A stretch of DNA of 64,000 nt, from the NCBI RefSeq assembly GCF_920987055.1, contig NZ_CAKLBX010000004.1:78341-142340 (forward strand), in the 5' to 3' direction. This DNA comes from Novosphingobium sp. CECT 9465 (GTDB taxonomy: Bacteria > Pseudomonadota > Alphaproteobacteria > Sphingomonadales > Sphingomonadaceae). Position numbers and translations under genes: made by a program. Below the pieces are notes generated by a model. That model saw nothing but the letters and a program-made list of their open reading frames with translations, ran no database searches and had not been told where the DNA came from. Positions 34,004 through 42,460 of the stretch are shown piece after piece. Numbering within the stretch: the stretch's first letter is position 1; every line of letters starts with the position of its first letter.

Positions 34004-35518
34004 ATGTTGATCGTGGAGACAGTGGTTCGGATTCGGCGTGAGCATGCAGCGGGTAAGGCGATCAAGGCGATCGCTCGTGACCTTCGTTTGTCGCGGAAGG
34101 TCGTCCGCAAAGCGATCCGGTCGCCGGAGGCGGCGTTCAACTATCAGCGCAAAGTCCAGCCGCTGCCGCGGATCGGTCCTTATCAGGATCGTCTCGATGC
34201 GCTGCTTGAGGAGAACGAAGGTCGCGGCCGCCGCGATCGGCTACGGATGACGCGTATCCATGACCTGCTGGTGCGCGAGGGGTTCGATGGATCCTATGAT
34301 GCGGTGCGCCGCTATGCGGCGCGCTGGCGTGCTGCGCGGCGGAAGGATGCTGGCGAAGGCGCACCGGCGTTCATCCCGATGACCTTCCAGCCGGGTGAGG
34401 CCTACCAGTTCGACTGGAGCCACGAGGATGTGGAGATCGCCGGCAAGCCGATGCGGGTGAAGGTGGCGCATATGCGTCTCTGCGACTCGCGCGCACCCTA
34501 TGTCCGGGCCTATCCGCGCGAGGGCCAGGAGATGCTGTTCGATGCCCATGCCCGGGCGTTCGCGTTCTTCGGCGGTGTGCCGCGACGCGGTATCTACGAT
34601 AATATGAAGACGGCGGTGACGGCCGTGTTCACCGGCAAGGAGCGTGTGTTCAACCGCCGCTTCCTGATCATGACCGATCATTACATGGTCGAGCCGACCG
34701 CCTGCTCGCCGGCGGCGGGATGGGAGAAGGGCCAGGTCGAGCAGCAGGTCCAGACAATCCGAGGCCGCTTCTTCCAGCCGCGGCTCCGGTTCGCCAGCCT
34801 GGCCGAGCTCAACGGGTGGCTGGAGGCCGAGTGCCGGCGCTGGGCCGAGCATCATGCCCATCCCGAACGCGGGGATATTACCGTCGCCGAGGCGCTGGAT
34901 ATGGAGCGACCGGCCCTGCAGCCGATCCTGGCACCGTTCGACGGCTTCCATGAGAGCGAGCATGCCGTCACCGGCACCTGCCTCATCAGCTTCGATCGCA
35001 ACCGCTACTCGGTCATGTCGACGGCCGCACGCCGGACCGTTCAGGTGCGCTCCTATGCCGATCGCATCGTCATACGCTGCGGCGATGCGATCGTCGGGGA
35101 GCATGAGCGCCACTTCGGTCGGAACCGCACGATATACGATCCCTGGCATTATCTGCCGGTCCTCGCGCACAAGCCCGGCGCGCTGCGTAACGGCGCACCG
35201 TTCCAGGACTGGGATCTGCCGCCCGCCCTGCACCGATTACGGCGAAGGCTCGGCACCGGGGACGAGGCCGATCGCAGGTTCGTGCGGGTCCTCTCGGCGG
35301 TGCTCACCGATGGCCTGGAGCCGGTAGAGGCTGCCGTGCGCGAAGCGTTGGCGAACGGAACGGCCAGCGACGAGCTGATCCTCAACATCCTCTCCCGGCG
35401 CCGCGAGCCGGCGACACCCCACAGCATCGTCACTTCGGAAGACCGGATGCTGCAGCATCCTCCGCTCGCCGACTGTGCCCGCTATGATCTGCTGCGAGGC
35501 TATGATGCAGCGGCATGA
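34004..35518 (+). CDS. istA: IS21-family transposase IstA
   Basis: A 504-residue IstA. It begins with a helix-turn-helix segment ([20 protein letters not shown]), followed by the RNase H-like core: [19 protein letters not shown] for the first aspartate, [13 protein letters not shown] for the second, and the glutamate in [20 protein letters not shown]; the C-terminal Mu-like barrel contains [16 protein letters not shown] 34004 follows GAGAACGGG. It overlaps istB by about 14 bases, the usual arrangement for coupled translation. Confidence 0.93.
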   Translation: MLIVETVVRIRREHAAGKAIKAIARDLRLSRKVVRKAIRSPEAAFNYQRKVQPLPRIGPYQDRLDALLEENEGRGRRDRLRMTRIHDLLVREGFDGSYDAVRRYAARWRAARRKDAGEGAPAFIPMTFQPGEAYQFDWSHEDVEIAGKPMRVKVAHMRLCDSRAPYVRAYPREGQEMLFDAHARAFAFFGGVPRRGIYDNMKTAVTAVFTGKERVFNRRFLIMTDHYMVEPTACSPAAGWEKGQVEQQVQTIRGRFFQPRLRFASLAELNGWLEAECRRWAEHHAHPERGDITVAEALDMERPALQPILAPFDGFHESEHAVTGTCLISFDRNRYSVMSTAARRTVQVRSYADRIVIRCGDAIVGEHERHFGRNRTIYDPWHYLPVLAHKPGALRNGAPFQDWDLPPALHRLRRRLGTGDEADRRFVRVLSAVLTDGLEPVEAAVREALANGTASDELILNILSRRREPATPHSIVTSEDRMLQHPPLADCARYDLLRGYDAAA

Positions 35519-36233
35519 TATGATCGACACGATGCGCGGCCTCGGACTCAAGGGCATGGCGGCGGCGTTCGACGAGGCGGTCACCACCGGCCTCCAGCGC
35601 AAGCGCACCACCATGGAGATACTGACCGACCTGCTCCGTGCTGAGGCGACCCACCGGGATGCAGCCTCCATCCGCTATCGGATGACGGCTGCGAGGCTGC
35701 CCGTGGTGAAGGACCTGGAGCGGTTCAGCTTCGAGGGCACACCGATCAATGAGGAGATGATCCGCTCCCTTCACGATGGCTCCTTCCTCCCGCCTCGCCG
35801 CAATATCGTGCTGGTCGGCGGCACGGGGACAGGCAAGACCCACCTCGCCATCGCGATCACCGCCAATGTCGTGCGAAGGGGCGCTCGCGCCCGCTACTTC
35901 AACACCGTCGATCTGGTGACACGCCTCGAAGAGGAGACCCGGATCGGCAAAGGCGGGACCCTGGCGGCGCAGCTGTCGCGGCTCGACCTGATCGTTCTCG
36001 ACGAGCTCGGTTATCTGCCGTTCGCCCGCTCGGGAGGGCAGTTGCTGTTCCACCTCATCAGCAAGCTTTATGAGCGGACCAGCGTCATCATCACCACGAA
36101 CCTCGCCTTCGGCGAATGGCCGACCGTGTTCGGCGATCCCAAGATGACCACGGCGCTGCTCGACCGCGTCACCCACCACTGCGATATCGTCGAGACGGGC
36201 AACGACAGCTGGCGCTTCAAAAACCGCAGCTGA
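35505..36233 (+). CDS. istB: IS21-family helper ATPase IstB
   Basis: 242 residues from ATG 35505 (ATG 35502 is adjacent). A DnaC/IstB-type AAA+ ATPase: Walker [15 protein letters not shown], Walker [15 protein letters not shown], and sensor region [20 protein letters not shown]. It stimulates IstA at the target. Reads through the overlap with istA and ends 178 bp before the right end of the element. Confidence 0.93.
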   Translation: MQRHDMIDTMRGLGLKGMAAAFDEAVTTGLQRKRTTMEILTDLLRAEATHRDAASIRYRMTAARLPVVKDLERFSFEGTPINEEMIRSLHDGSFLPPRRNIVLVGGTGTGKTHLAIAITANVVRRGARARYFNTVDLVTRLEEETRIGKGGTLAAQLSRLDLIVLDELGYLPFARSGGQLLFHLISKLYERTSVIITTNLAFGEWPTVFGDPKMTTALLDRVTHHCDIVETGNDSWRFKNRS

Positions 36234-36411
36234 CAGCCACCTTCGGCGCCTTCAAAAATCTATCTTGCGCTGCGCGCGCCTCCGGTCGGGCTACGCCCGC
36301 CCTCCGCCGCACGCAGCGCAAGGCCATCTTCAACAAACCAGCATCATATTATCTGAAAAGGGGGTCCCTCTTCGACGCCGATCGGGGGTCCCTTTTGAAC
36401 GCCGTTTGACA

Positions 36412-36602
36412 TCAGTAGCGGAACGCCGCGCGCGACCGCTCTCGCAGCGCTCGGCACGGCTCTGGCCACTGGCGCTGCACGGCATCCGCTTGCAGCGCAG
36501 CCGGGCTGGTGGCGTCGGCCGATCCGGCTTGAATATCCCGCCGTCCGCCGTCCTGCCCCGGCCGTGCAGCACCGGGCGGACAGTTGCAGGGAGCGTGCGC
36601 CC
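36412..36602. other. Gap after IS21 upstream of the RmlD-like gene
   Basis: About 190 GC-rich bp with no gene of its own. In some sphingomonad proteins an RmlD-like domain is the C-terminal part of a longer polypeptide, so this may be the remains of the upstream part, but no family match is visible. No promoter stands out. Confidence 0.3.
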
Positions 36603-37469
36603 ATGGGTCGGCCCCTCCTGATCATGGGCGCGACAGGAACCCTGGGGCAAGCGTTCGCGCGGGCCTGTACGCTCCGCAACATACCGCATGTGCTGACGGC
36701 GCGGCACGCGCTCGACATCACCAGCGAGGCCAGCATCGGGGCTGCGCTGGACCGGCACGATCCCTGGGCAGTGGTGAACGCCGCCGGCTGGGTACGGGTC
36801 GACGAGGCGGAAAGCCATGCCGCCCGTTGTTTTGCGGCGAACAGCGACGGCCCGGTCCGCCTTGCGCGGATGGCGGAGGAGCGGGGGCTTGCCACCCTCA
36901 ATGTCTCAAGCGACCTCGTCTTCGGGGGCAAGGCGGAAGGGGCCTATGTCGAAACCGACGCGCCCGACCCGCGCAACGTCTATGGCGAGAGCAAGGCGCG
37001 CATGGAGGAGGGACTTCTCGCCCTGGCGGGGACGCATCTCATCGTTCGCACCGCAGCCTTCTTCTCTCCCCATGACGAGTTCAACTTTGCCGTCGCGGTC
37101 GCTCGCGCCCTGACGGCGGGGCAGCCGTTCGAGGCCGCGGCGGACCAGCGGATCACGCCGACCTATGTGCCGCATCTCGTCAGGGTCGCGCTCGACCTCC
37201 TGATCGACGGTGAGCAGGGCCTCTGGCACCTCACCAATGAGACGGAGCTATCATGGGCAGAGTTCGCGGAAGCCGTCGCGGACAGCCTGAACCTGCCCCG
37301 GCATCTGATCCGCGCCGTGCCGGGCGCCCGCCTGAACCAAATGGCGCCACGCCCCTCCCGCGTACCGCTCGCGACGGGGCGCGGGGCGCACCTGCCGTCT
37401 CTTGCGGATGCCCTCGGCGAGTTTGCGCGGCATGAGAAGAGGCAGCAAGCGGTGCGCGAGCTTGCATGA
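36603..37469 (+). CDS. RmlD-like sugar nucleotide reductase (SDR family)
   Basis: 288 residues. An extended short-chain dehydrogenase with N-terminal nucleotide motif IMGATGTLGQAFARA, a VNAAGWVRVDEAE block typical of dTDP-4-dehydrorhamnose reductases, NVSSDLVFGGKAEG, and the catalytic VYGESKARME (Y-x-x-x-K). It probably reduces a 4-keto nucleotide sugar or acts as a related reductase. No rmlABC neighbours are present. GGGAGCGTGCGCCC precedes ATG 36603. It is probably the remaining part of a larger locus cut by the IS21 to its left. Confidence 0.72.
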   Translation: MGRPLLIMGATGTLGQAFARACTLRNIPHVLTARHALDITSEASIGAALDRHDPWAVVNAAGWVRVDEAESHAARCFAANSDGPVRLARMAEERGLATLNVSSDLVFGGKAEGAYVETDAPDPRNVYGESKARMEEGLLALAGTHLIVRTAAFFSPHDEFNFAVAVARALTAGQPFEAAADQRITPTYVPHLVRVALDLLIDGEQGLWHLTNETELSWAEFAEAVADSLNLPRHLIRAVPGARLNQMAPRPSRVPLATGRGAHLPSLADALGEFARHEKRQQAVRELA

Positions 37470-37522
37470 CATGCAAACGGCCATGGATCCGAAGACCCAT
37501 GGCCGCCGAACATTCAGCCGTC

Positions 37523-38848
37523 TTACATCCAGCCGTCGAGATCGTCGGGGATGTTGCTCAGCGTACCCTTGCCGGTGATGGCGTTCAGATCGAACGGCTG
37601 CGCCTCCAGGAAAAATTCCAGCTGGTCACGCGATGTCACAAGCGAATTGATCACGCGGACTTTCAGGCCTTTGAAGTTCGGGCCGTCGATGCGCAGCGCC
37701 TTCAGCGTGACTTTCGATCCATGCGGTATCTTCACGAAGCGCGGATAGTTCAGCAGGCGAAAGTCCGGCTGAACGATCTCAAGCTCGACGTCGATCGGGC
37801 CAGCATTCGCGATCTCCATCTCGCCTGAGTTTCCGATCAGAAACTCTGACGGCGAATATTTGGTGAACGACATCTTCAGGACCGCGTTCATCACCGTTTG
37901 AACATTCTCGCGCGTGCCGAAGAAAGTGTCGCGGAAGAGGCCGACCGTACGACGCTTTTCCAGCGCATCCTTGAAGGCCGCTTCATCCTCTCCCTGCGTC
38001 AGGAACAGGGTGGCGACGCGGTGATCCATCCCCGCCGCCTCCTGCTCCAACGCGGTCCCGAGATGAGCGTCCGTAGTCGCCGCGATATAGAGGTTATATT
38101 TCAGGGCCACGTCCATCGCGCTGGGGTGGATGAAATCGCTTTGCGCAACCTCAATCCCCGACAGCAGACCCTCTGAAAACATCCGTTCGAGGAACGGCGT
38201 CACCACTGCCTCACCAGGGGAGGAGGAGGGGATGGTCGGATGATTCCACTGGCAGATGGCGCCCTGCCGCTTCGCTTCGCGGAACCGTGCTTCCAGATCT
38301 TTCTCGTCCGCGCTGGTCCGGTTCCAGTCGACCCGGAGCTGCCCGCCCGTCTGCTTGAAGGTGCTGTAATGGACTTTCCCCGGGTTCAGCGCATTTGCAT
38401 CCTTGAGGAAGTGACAATTGAAATGCCCGATCGCGCGCGTGATCTCCGACCCGAGCGAGAGTTTCATGCCGCCGAGGCCAAGCATGCCCGAAGAGATGAA
38501 CGCGCGGCCGATTTCATAGCTGCGGTTCTTGTTGGTGCCGGTGTCGCGGATCTTTGGCGTGATGATGTCATGTTCCGTGAAGGACACGAACTTAAGCCCG
38601 TCATGCGCCGCTTCTGCGAGGCGAAGCGTCGGCCAGGCCGAGCCGTCCGAGAATACGGTGTGCAGGTGCAGGTCGCCGGCGAAAATATGATGTCCGTCCT
38701 TCGTATCGGGGAAGATCAGACGCGCGGGCGACGGCGGCCGCTGATCGGATTGCGTCACGAACTCGGCGGAAGCTTCTCCGGCGGTGAACAGCCCTGCGAG
38801 CATAGCGAGAGCGGAAACCATTGCGCGGAAGTTTCTATGCTTAACCAT
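37523..38848 (-). CDS. Periplasmic PHP-family phosphodiesterase, Sb-PDE-like
   Basis: 441 residues from ATG 38848. A signal peptide (NFRAMVSALAMLAGLFTAGE...ASA) precedes a PHP metal-phosphoesterase domain: HLHTVFSDG at residues 61-69, FTEHD at 90-94, a WNHPTIP loop and TTDAHLG, giving the H-x-H, E, H and D-x-H metal ligands. A C-terminal beta-type domain starts around EFLIGNSGEMEIANAG. Architecture recalls Sb-PDE, the phosphodiesterase of an organophosphate-degrading Sphingobium, so a role against phosphate diesters is possible. The link to that enzyme is from memory of the family and needs alignment. Confidence 0.62.
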   Translation of the reverse strand: MVKHRNFRAMVSALAMLAGLFTAGEASAEFVTQSDQRPPSPARLIFPDTKDGHHIFAGDLHLHTVFSDGSAWPTLRLAEAAHDGLKFVSFTEHDIITPKIRDTGTNKNRSYEIGRAFISSGMLGLGGMKLSLGSEITRAIGHFNCHFLKDANALNPGKVHYSTFKQTGGQLRVDWNRTSADEKDLEARFREAKRQGAICQWNHPTIPSSSPGEAVVTPFLERMFSEGLLSGIEVAQSDFIHPSAMDVALKYNLYIAATTDAHLGTALEQEAAGMDHRVATLFLTQGEDEAAFKDALEKRRTVGLFRDTFFGTRENVQTVMNAVLKMSFTKYSPSEFLIGNSGEMEIANAGPIDVELEIVQPDFRLLNYPRFVKIPHGSKVTLKALRIDGPNFKGLKVRVINSLVTSRDQLEFFLEAQPFDLNAITGKGTLSNIPDDLDGWM

Positions 38849-39208
38849 AAGATCTCCTGATGAAGGTGGTGTTTGATGAATGGGCTTTGATATCGGTCGT
38901 GAAATCAGATTCACCGCACCCACATTGCGCTGGGTTCAGGACACTCGTGGCAGGAGGGTACACCCCTGACAGGGTGATCAGCGATAGGAGCATTGGCCCG
39001 CTTGTCCGCCTCGGCCTTATCGCGCTCGCAGTCGATTTACCGGTTCGCATGATCGTAACCGCACAGGGGAAGGAAACATGGGCTCTCTTCTGCCAGCGCG
39101 GTGGGATGTACCCTGAGGATCTCACTGACATTTGATCCATTTGATCGACATCCATCCGGCGGAATGGTGAAGGGCAGCATCCGCCCCGTTGCAGACGTTC
39201 CCAATGGT
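38849..39208. other. Upstream region of the PHP gene
   Basis: The start-proximal region should hold the minus-strand promoter of the phosphodiesterase gene. A 91-codon plus-strand frame (38860-39135) crosses it but its translation has no family likeness and no ribosome site. Nothing else was recognised. Confidence 0.3.
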
Positions 39209-39329
39209 CGTCATCCCGGCGCATGCCGGGACCGTGGGCTGTCTTTAGAAGCAGCCTCACGTCCGGGCGCCCTGGCGATAGCTATCGCCTCAAGACTTGC
39301 CCACGGTCCCGGCATGCGCCGGGATGACG
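39209..39329. repeat. REP-type inverted repeat pair 1
   Basis: 39209-39238 (CGTCATCCCGGCGCATGCCG..., 30 bp) is the exact reverse complement of 39300-39329, 61 bp apart. Such GTCATCCCGG-type palindromic units are abundant between genes in sphingomonads. Inside is a further palindrome GGCGATAGCTATCGCC at 39274-39289. Confidence 0.75.
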
Positions 39330-39357
39330 GATGACCGCGCCCCACCCCAAATCAGCC

Positions 39358-39490
39358 GTCACCCTGAACTTGTTTCAGGGTCCATCAATCCGAAAGCCCA
39401 GTTTATGATCGGCCAACCGAGATGGCGGCACGAGCCACCACGCTCCGGCACCAATCGCCCGATGGATCCTGAAACAAGTTCAGGATGACG
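39358..39490. repeat. REP-type inverted repeat pair 2
   Basis: 39358-39387 contains CCTGAACTTGTTTCAGG and matches 39461-39490 (CCTGAAACAAGTTCAGG) in reverse complement over about 30 bp with one or two differences. Each arm also folds on itself. It follows pair 1 after 28 bp, making a composite REP cluster. Confidence 0.72.
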
Positions 39491-39537
39491 CAAGGCGGGG
39501 GCGCGATGTCCGCTCCCCACCCCTTCTTGCCGTTTCG

Positions 39538-39575
39538 CTTAGGGTGTCATTTCGCCCTCAGCCGGAACCGACCCC
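39538..39575 (+). repeat. Tn3-family 38-bp terminal repeat, copy 3
   Basis: A complete 38-bp end identical in sequence to copy 2 (20872-20909) and in the same orientation. The inner side carries the REP cluster, not a transposase; the outer side starts inside the IS66 transposase tail. Confidence 0.8.
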
Positions 39576-39667
39576 TGAATGAAGAGGTAATGATCAACGA
39601 TCTGCACAGCCTGTTGGCATGGAACTGGCGCCCTGCGACTGATCGGCTAGAAGCGCTGGCAGCATGA
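39576..39667 (+). pseudogene. IS66-family TnpC C-terminal fragment
   Basis: The last 30 codons read LNEEVMINDLHSLLAWNWRP and ATDRLEALAA, fitting the ...LLPWNW ending of IS66 TnpC proteins. The Tn3 repeat at 39575 cuts it on the left. The stop TGA overlaps the next ATG (ATGA). Confidence 0.55.
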
Positions 39668-40245
39668 GCTTCAAACGTCAAACCGCATCCGGCAGAACCT
39701 TCTCATTAGAGCAGCTCGAAATTTGGCTTGATACGCTTGATCCGCCGGTCGCCGGTGTCTCCTCGATCGATGGCTTCCTCGCGGCGTTGGCTGCCGGCCC
39801 GTCCATCATCAATCCGGACATATGGCTCAAGAGCATCCTGCGCGAACACGTCCAAAGCGCCCGATCGGCGCTCGCACGCCGAACGATCCTCAAGCGCTAC
39901 AACCAGATCTGCATCGAGCTTGCCGAGTGCCCTGAGGTCTATGCGCCGATCTATATGCGGACCGAGGACGGCGAGGTCCTGCTGGAAGACTTCGCCAATG
40001 GCTTCTTCACTGCAATGCATCTGGACATGGACGCATGGAAGCCCTTCGTGTCTGATCGAGAGTTCGGCCTCCCGCTTGTAGCGATCCTTGGCCAAAGCAC
40101 GATCATCGACGGCACATCATGGATCGACCAACTCCAGGATCCCCTCGCAAATCAGGCTCTTGCAGATACCTGGCGGATGATCCCCCAGATCATCTCCTTC
40201 ATCCATGATCAGTGTGCCTTTGCAAGAACCCTGACCGTACACTGA
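39664..40245 (+). CDS. UPF0149/YecA-family protein
   Basis: 193 residues. The UPF0149 pattern is visible: LEQLEIWLDTLDPPVAGVSS with the family IDGFLAALAAGP stretch, VYAPIYMRTEDGEVLLEDFA and NGFFTAMHLDMDAWKP. Its role is not established; some members have a metal-binding SEC-C tail, absent here. The start overlaps the IS66 tail by four bases, so it looks like a passenger translated with TnpC. Expression is uncertain now that most of tnpC is gone. Confidence 0.72.
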   Translation: MSFKRQTASGRTFSLEQLEIWLDTLDPPVAGVSSIDGFLAALAAGPSIINPDIWLKSILREHVQSARSALARRTILKRYNQICIELAECPEVYAPIYMRTEDGEVLLEDFANGFFTAMHLDMDAWKPFVSDREFGLPLVAILGQSTIIDGTSWIDQLQDPLANQALADTWRMIPQIISFIHDQCAFARTLTVH

Positions 40246-40289
40246 AGCCTCTCCACATCCCACGTGGGGTCGAAGCAGCGGTTACCACT

Positions 40290-40548
40290 GAACGTCCGAC
40301 CGCACGTCGCCCAGAACGTCAGCCGCAGACGTTCGGCGATCGATCGCCGCACCACTCGCCACGCCGGCTACGCAGCCAGCCTGCGCGTCCGCAAGCGGAT
40401 CGAGGAGGCGTTCGGCTGGATCAAGACCGTCGCAGGCCTGCGACGAACCAAGCTCCGCGGCCTCCAGAAGGTCGACTGGTCGTTCACCTTCGCGGCGGCC
40501 GCCTATAATCTGATCCGGTTGCCCAAGCTGCTCGGAGCGACCGCATGA
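40290..40548 (+). pseudogene. IS5-family transposase C-terminal fragment
   Basis: VRPHVAQNVSRRRSAIDRRT, TRHAGYAASLRVRKRIEEAF and GWIKTVAGLRRTKLRGLQKV give the conserved C-terminal half with the late glutamate (RIEEAFGWIK), ending at FAAAAYNLIRLPKLLG. The N-terminal half is absent. The IS end probably extends to about 40705 (CTTCTTCAACAGCC). Confidence 0.75.
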
Positions 40549-40724
40549 GCGGCTCGCCCGCACCCGATGCTGGCCGTCTCCCTCGCCCCGCCCGGGGTCA
40601 CCGCCCAGACAGGCCGTGGAAGGAAGATCGCTGGCCCGAATAGGACCGCCGAAAGCCGTAGCCCGCAGCCCCCGCGCCCTCTCGGCTACTTCTTCAACAG
40701 CCTGCTAGTGAAGTTATGCTCACC

Positions 40725-41049
40725 TCAGCATAACTTTACGAAAGGCTTCACATACCCCGGCGGGATCAGGCGAACCTCATGGCCCAGCAGGGCTATCTCC
40801 CGGCCCCAATAATGTGACCCTCCGCAGGCCTCCATGGCGACCGTGCAGGGTGGAAGCGCGCTGAAGAAGGAAAGCACCTGATCCCGGCTCAGCTTCTTGC
40901 GCACGATAGCATGTGTTGATGGCAGAGTAAAATGCCCCGTTCCGGGGAAAATTACTGTGCCGTTGACAAGCATGACCAGTTCCGTCAGCCCCGTGGACTT
41001 GGAATACCCTCTTCGCCAGATCCAGCCCGATCGTAACAATCTCCGACAT
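40725..41049 (-). pseudogene. IS110-family transposase N-terminal fragment, frameshifted
   Basis: From ATG 41049 the frame reads MSEIVTIGLDLAKRVFQVHG, the DEDD-type start of IS110 transposases with the first catalytic aspartate. It shifts near 40960 and continues as KKLSRDQVLSFFSALPPCTV and AMEACGGSHYWGREIALLGH, the conserved E-A block, to PPGYVKPFVK. The C-terminal serine domain is missing. Inactive. Confidence 0.8.
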
Positions 41050-41460
41050 CACCGCTCTCCTCCATCGATTGAAGACCCACGTTGGCACATCAAGGCCGTC
41101 GGGGGGCGGCTACATCATCAATGCCTACCGGGGTTCATCTGCGTCTCTTCGCTGATGGAGACACGGATGAATATCTCGGATGAAGCGGCAGCCTTCCTAT
41201 TTCCCTGATCAATATTGATTATACAGTTCATAAACTGGAATCGTGTGCGTTTGGGACGTAGCCGCGCACTGAGGTGTCGGGGATATCGGGGAAGGCGCGA
41301 TGTCACACTGACGCACTTAGTATTGGTGTGCCCGGCCACGGGTGCACGCAAAATGCGGAAGCGCGACATCGATACGCGCCCGCATCGGAGGGGGAGACTG
41401 AAGGTGCATTATCTCACGAAATCTGTTTATTGTTCCGTATCCGCAATGGGGTTGCTTGCC
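41050..41460. other. Gap with no supported gene
   Basis: About 410 bp between the IS110 remnant and the left end of the second IS21. The composition is mixed; no open frame has a family likeness or ribosome binding site. No repeats longer than a few bases were recognised. Confidence 0.35.
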
Positions 41461-42337
41461 GATTCCGATGAAGTCGCCCCCCGTTTCCGGGATGATTACG
41501 CCCCCTGATTCCGAGATGAAGTCGCCCCCTCGGAAGCGGGGCCTTTCGGCAATGCTCGTTGTTGTGTCGTTCGCGGCTGCCGTCAAGCGTCCGGCGTATT
41601 TTTCGATCGCCGCATACTGTCGCCGTCGAGATCGAGGCGATGAGCGTTGTGCACCAGGCGATCCAGGATCGCGTCGGCGTAAGTCGGGTCCGCTATCACA
41701 TGATGCCAACTGGCTATGGGAAGCTGGCTGGTGACGATGGTCGAACGACGGCCGTAGCGTTCCTCGAGGATCTCGAGCAGATCGTGGCGCGCGAGCGCAT
41801 CGAGCGGTTCCAGGCCCCAGTCGTCGAGAATCAGCAGCTGGACGCTGCCGAGCTTCCTGAGGAAGCGCTCGTGTCGGCCGTCACCGCGCGCCAGCGCGAG
41901 ATTGGAGAACAGCTTGGGGACGCGCTGGTAGAGGACCGAACGGTCGTCGCGACAGGCCTTGTGACCGAGCGCGCAGGCGAGCCAGCTCTTGCCGACGCCG
42001 GTCGGTCCGGTGATGACCAGATTGTCGCGAGCGGCGATCCATTCGCCGGCGACGAGCTTCATGAACAAGGCGCGATCGAGCCCGCGTGGGCTGCGATAGT
42101 CGACGTCCTCGGGAGATGCCTGGTGGCGCAGCTTAGCGAACCGCAACCGCGCGGCGAGCTTGCGGTCATGGCGGAAGCTCCATTCACGATCGAGCAGCAG
42201 CGCCAGCCATTCGGGATGCGTAAGCCTGTCGGCCTCGGCGTTGGCGGCGAGCTCACCATATGCCTTGGCCATACCGGCCAGTCCCATCGTGTTCAGCCGG
42301 TCGAGAGTGGGATGTTGAAGCATCGTCGTTCCTTTCA
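41461..42337 (-). mobile_element. Partial IS21-family element (istB half)
   Basis: The istB-side end carries repeated units GATTCCGATGAAGTCGCCCC (41461) and GATTCCGAGATGAAGTCGCC (41507), typical multiple terminal repeats. The istA half is gone: 15 bp upstream of istB the terminal repeat of the Tn3 transposon begins. It differs from the intact IS21 at 33.9-36.4 kb. Confidence 0.7.
41583..42323 (-). CDS. istB: IS21-family helper ATPase IstB, orphan
   Basis: 246 residues from ATG 42323, with GAAAGGAACGACG upstream. Walker A ITGPTGVGKSWLACALGHK, Walker B VQLLILDDWGLEPLD, and the STIVTSQLPIASWHHVIADP sensor region are intact. It has no istA partner because the upstream half of the element was replaced by the Tn3 transposon, so it can act only if a matching IstA is supplied elsewhere. 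Confidence 0.9.
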   Translation of the reverse strand: MLQHPTLDRLNTMGLAGMAKAYGELAANAEADRLTHPEWLALLLDREWSFRHDRKLAARLRFAKLRHQASPEDVDYRSPRGLDRALFMKLVAGEWIAARDNLVITGPTGVGKSWLACALGHKACRDDRSVLYQRVPKLFSNLALARGDGRHERFLRKLGSVQLLILDDWGLEPLDALARHDLLEILEERYGRRSTIVTSQLPIASWHHVIADPTYADAILDRLVHNAHRLDLDGDSMRRSKNTPDA

Positions 42338-42460
42338 GGCCCAGTCGGCCCCAAGCTGCGATTTTGGCCAAGTCGGAGAACGTTTTGGGAACGTGGCATT
42401 CGGTATTGACGATGGAAATCATAGAAGAGGACAGTTCGCTCCATCATAGGGAGTGGGTTG

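Larger units (their letters stand above)
33889..36411 (+). mobile_element. IS21-family element with istA and istB
   Basis: 2,523 bp. The left end TGAGGATCAGCGTGCAATAG and right end (reverse complement) TGTCAAACGGCGTTCAAAAG match, and each end repeats a second TCGGCGT...GGACCCC unit about 40 bp inward, as IS21 ends do. No matching target repeats flank it, so one side was rearranged. Both genes are intact. Confidence 0.82.

Noticed and set aside
38860..39135. 91-codon frame upstream of the PHP gene
   Set aside because: No ribosome site, no recognisable motifs, and it covers the likely promoter region.
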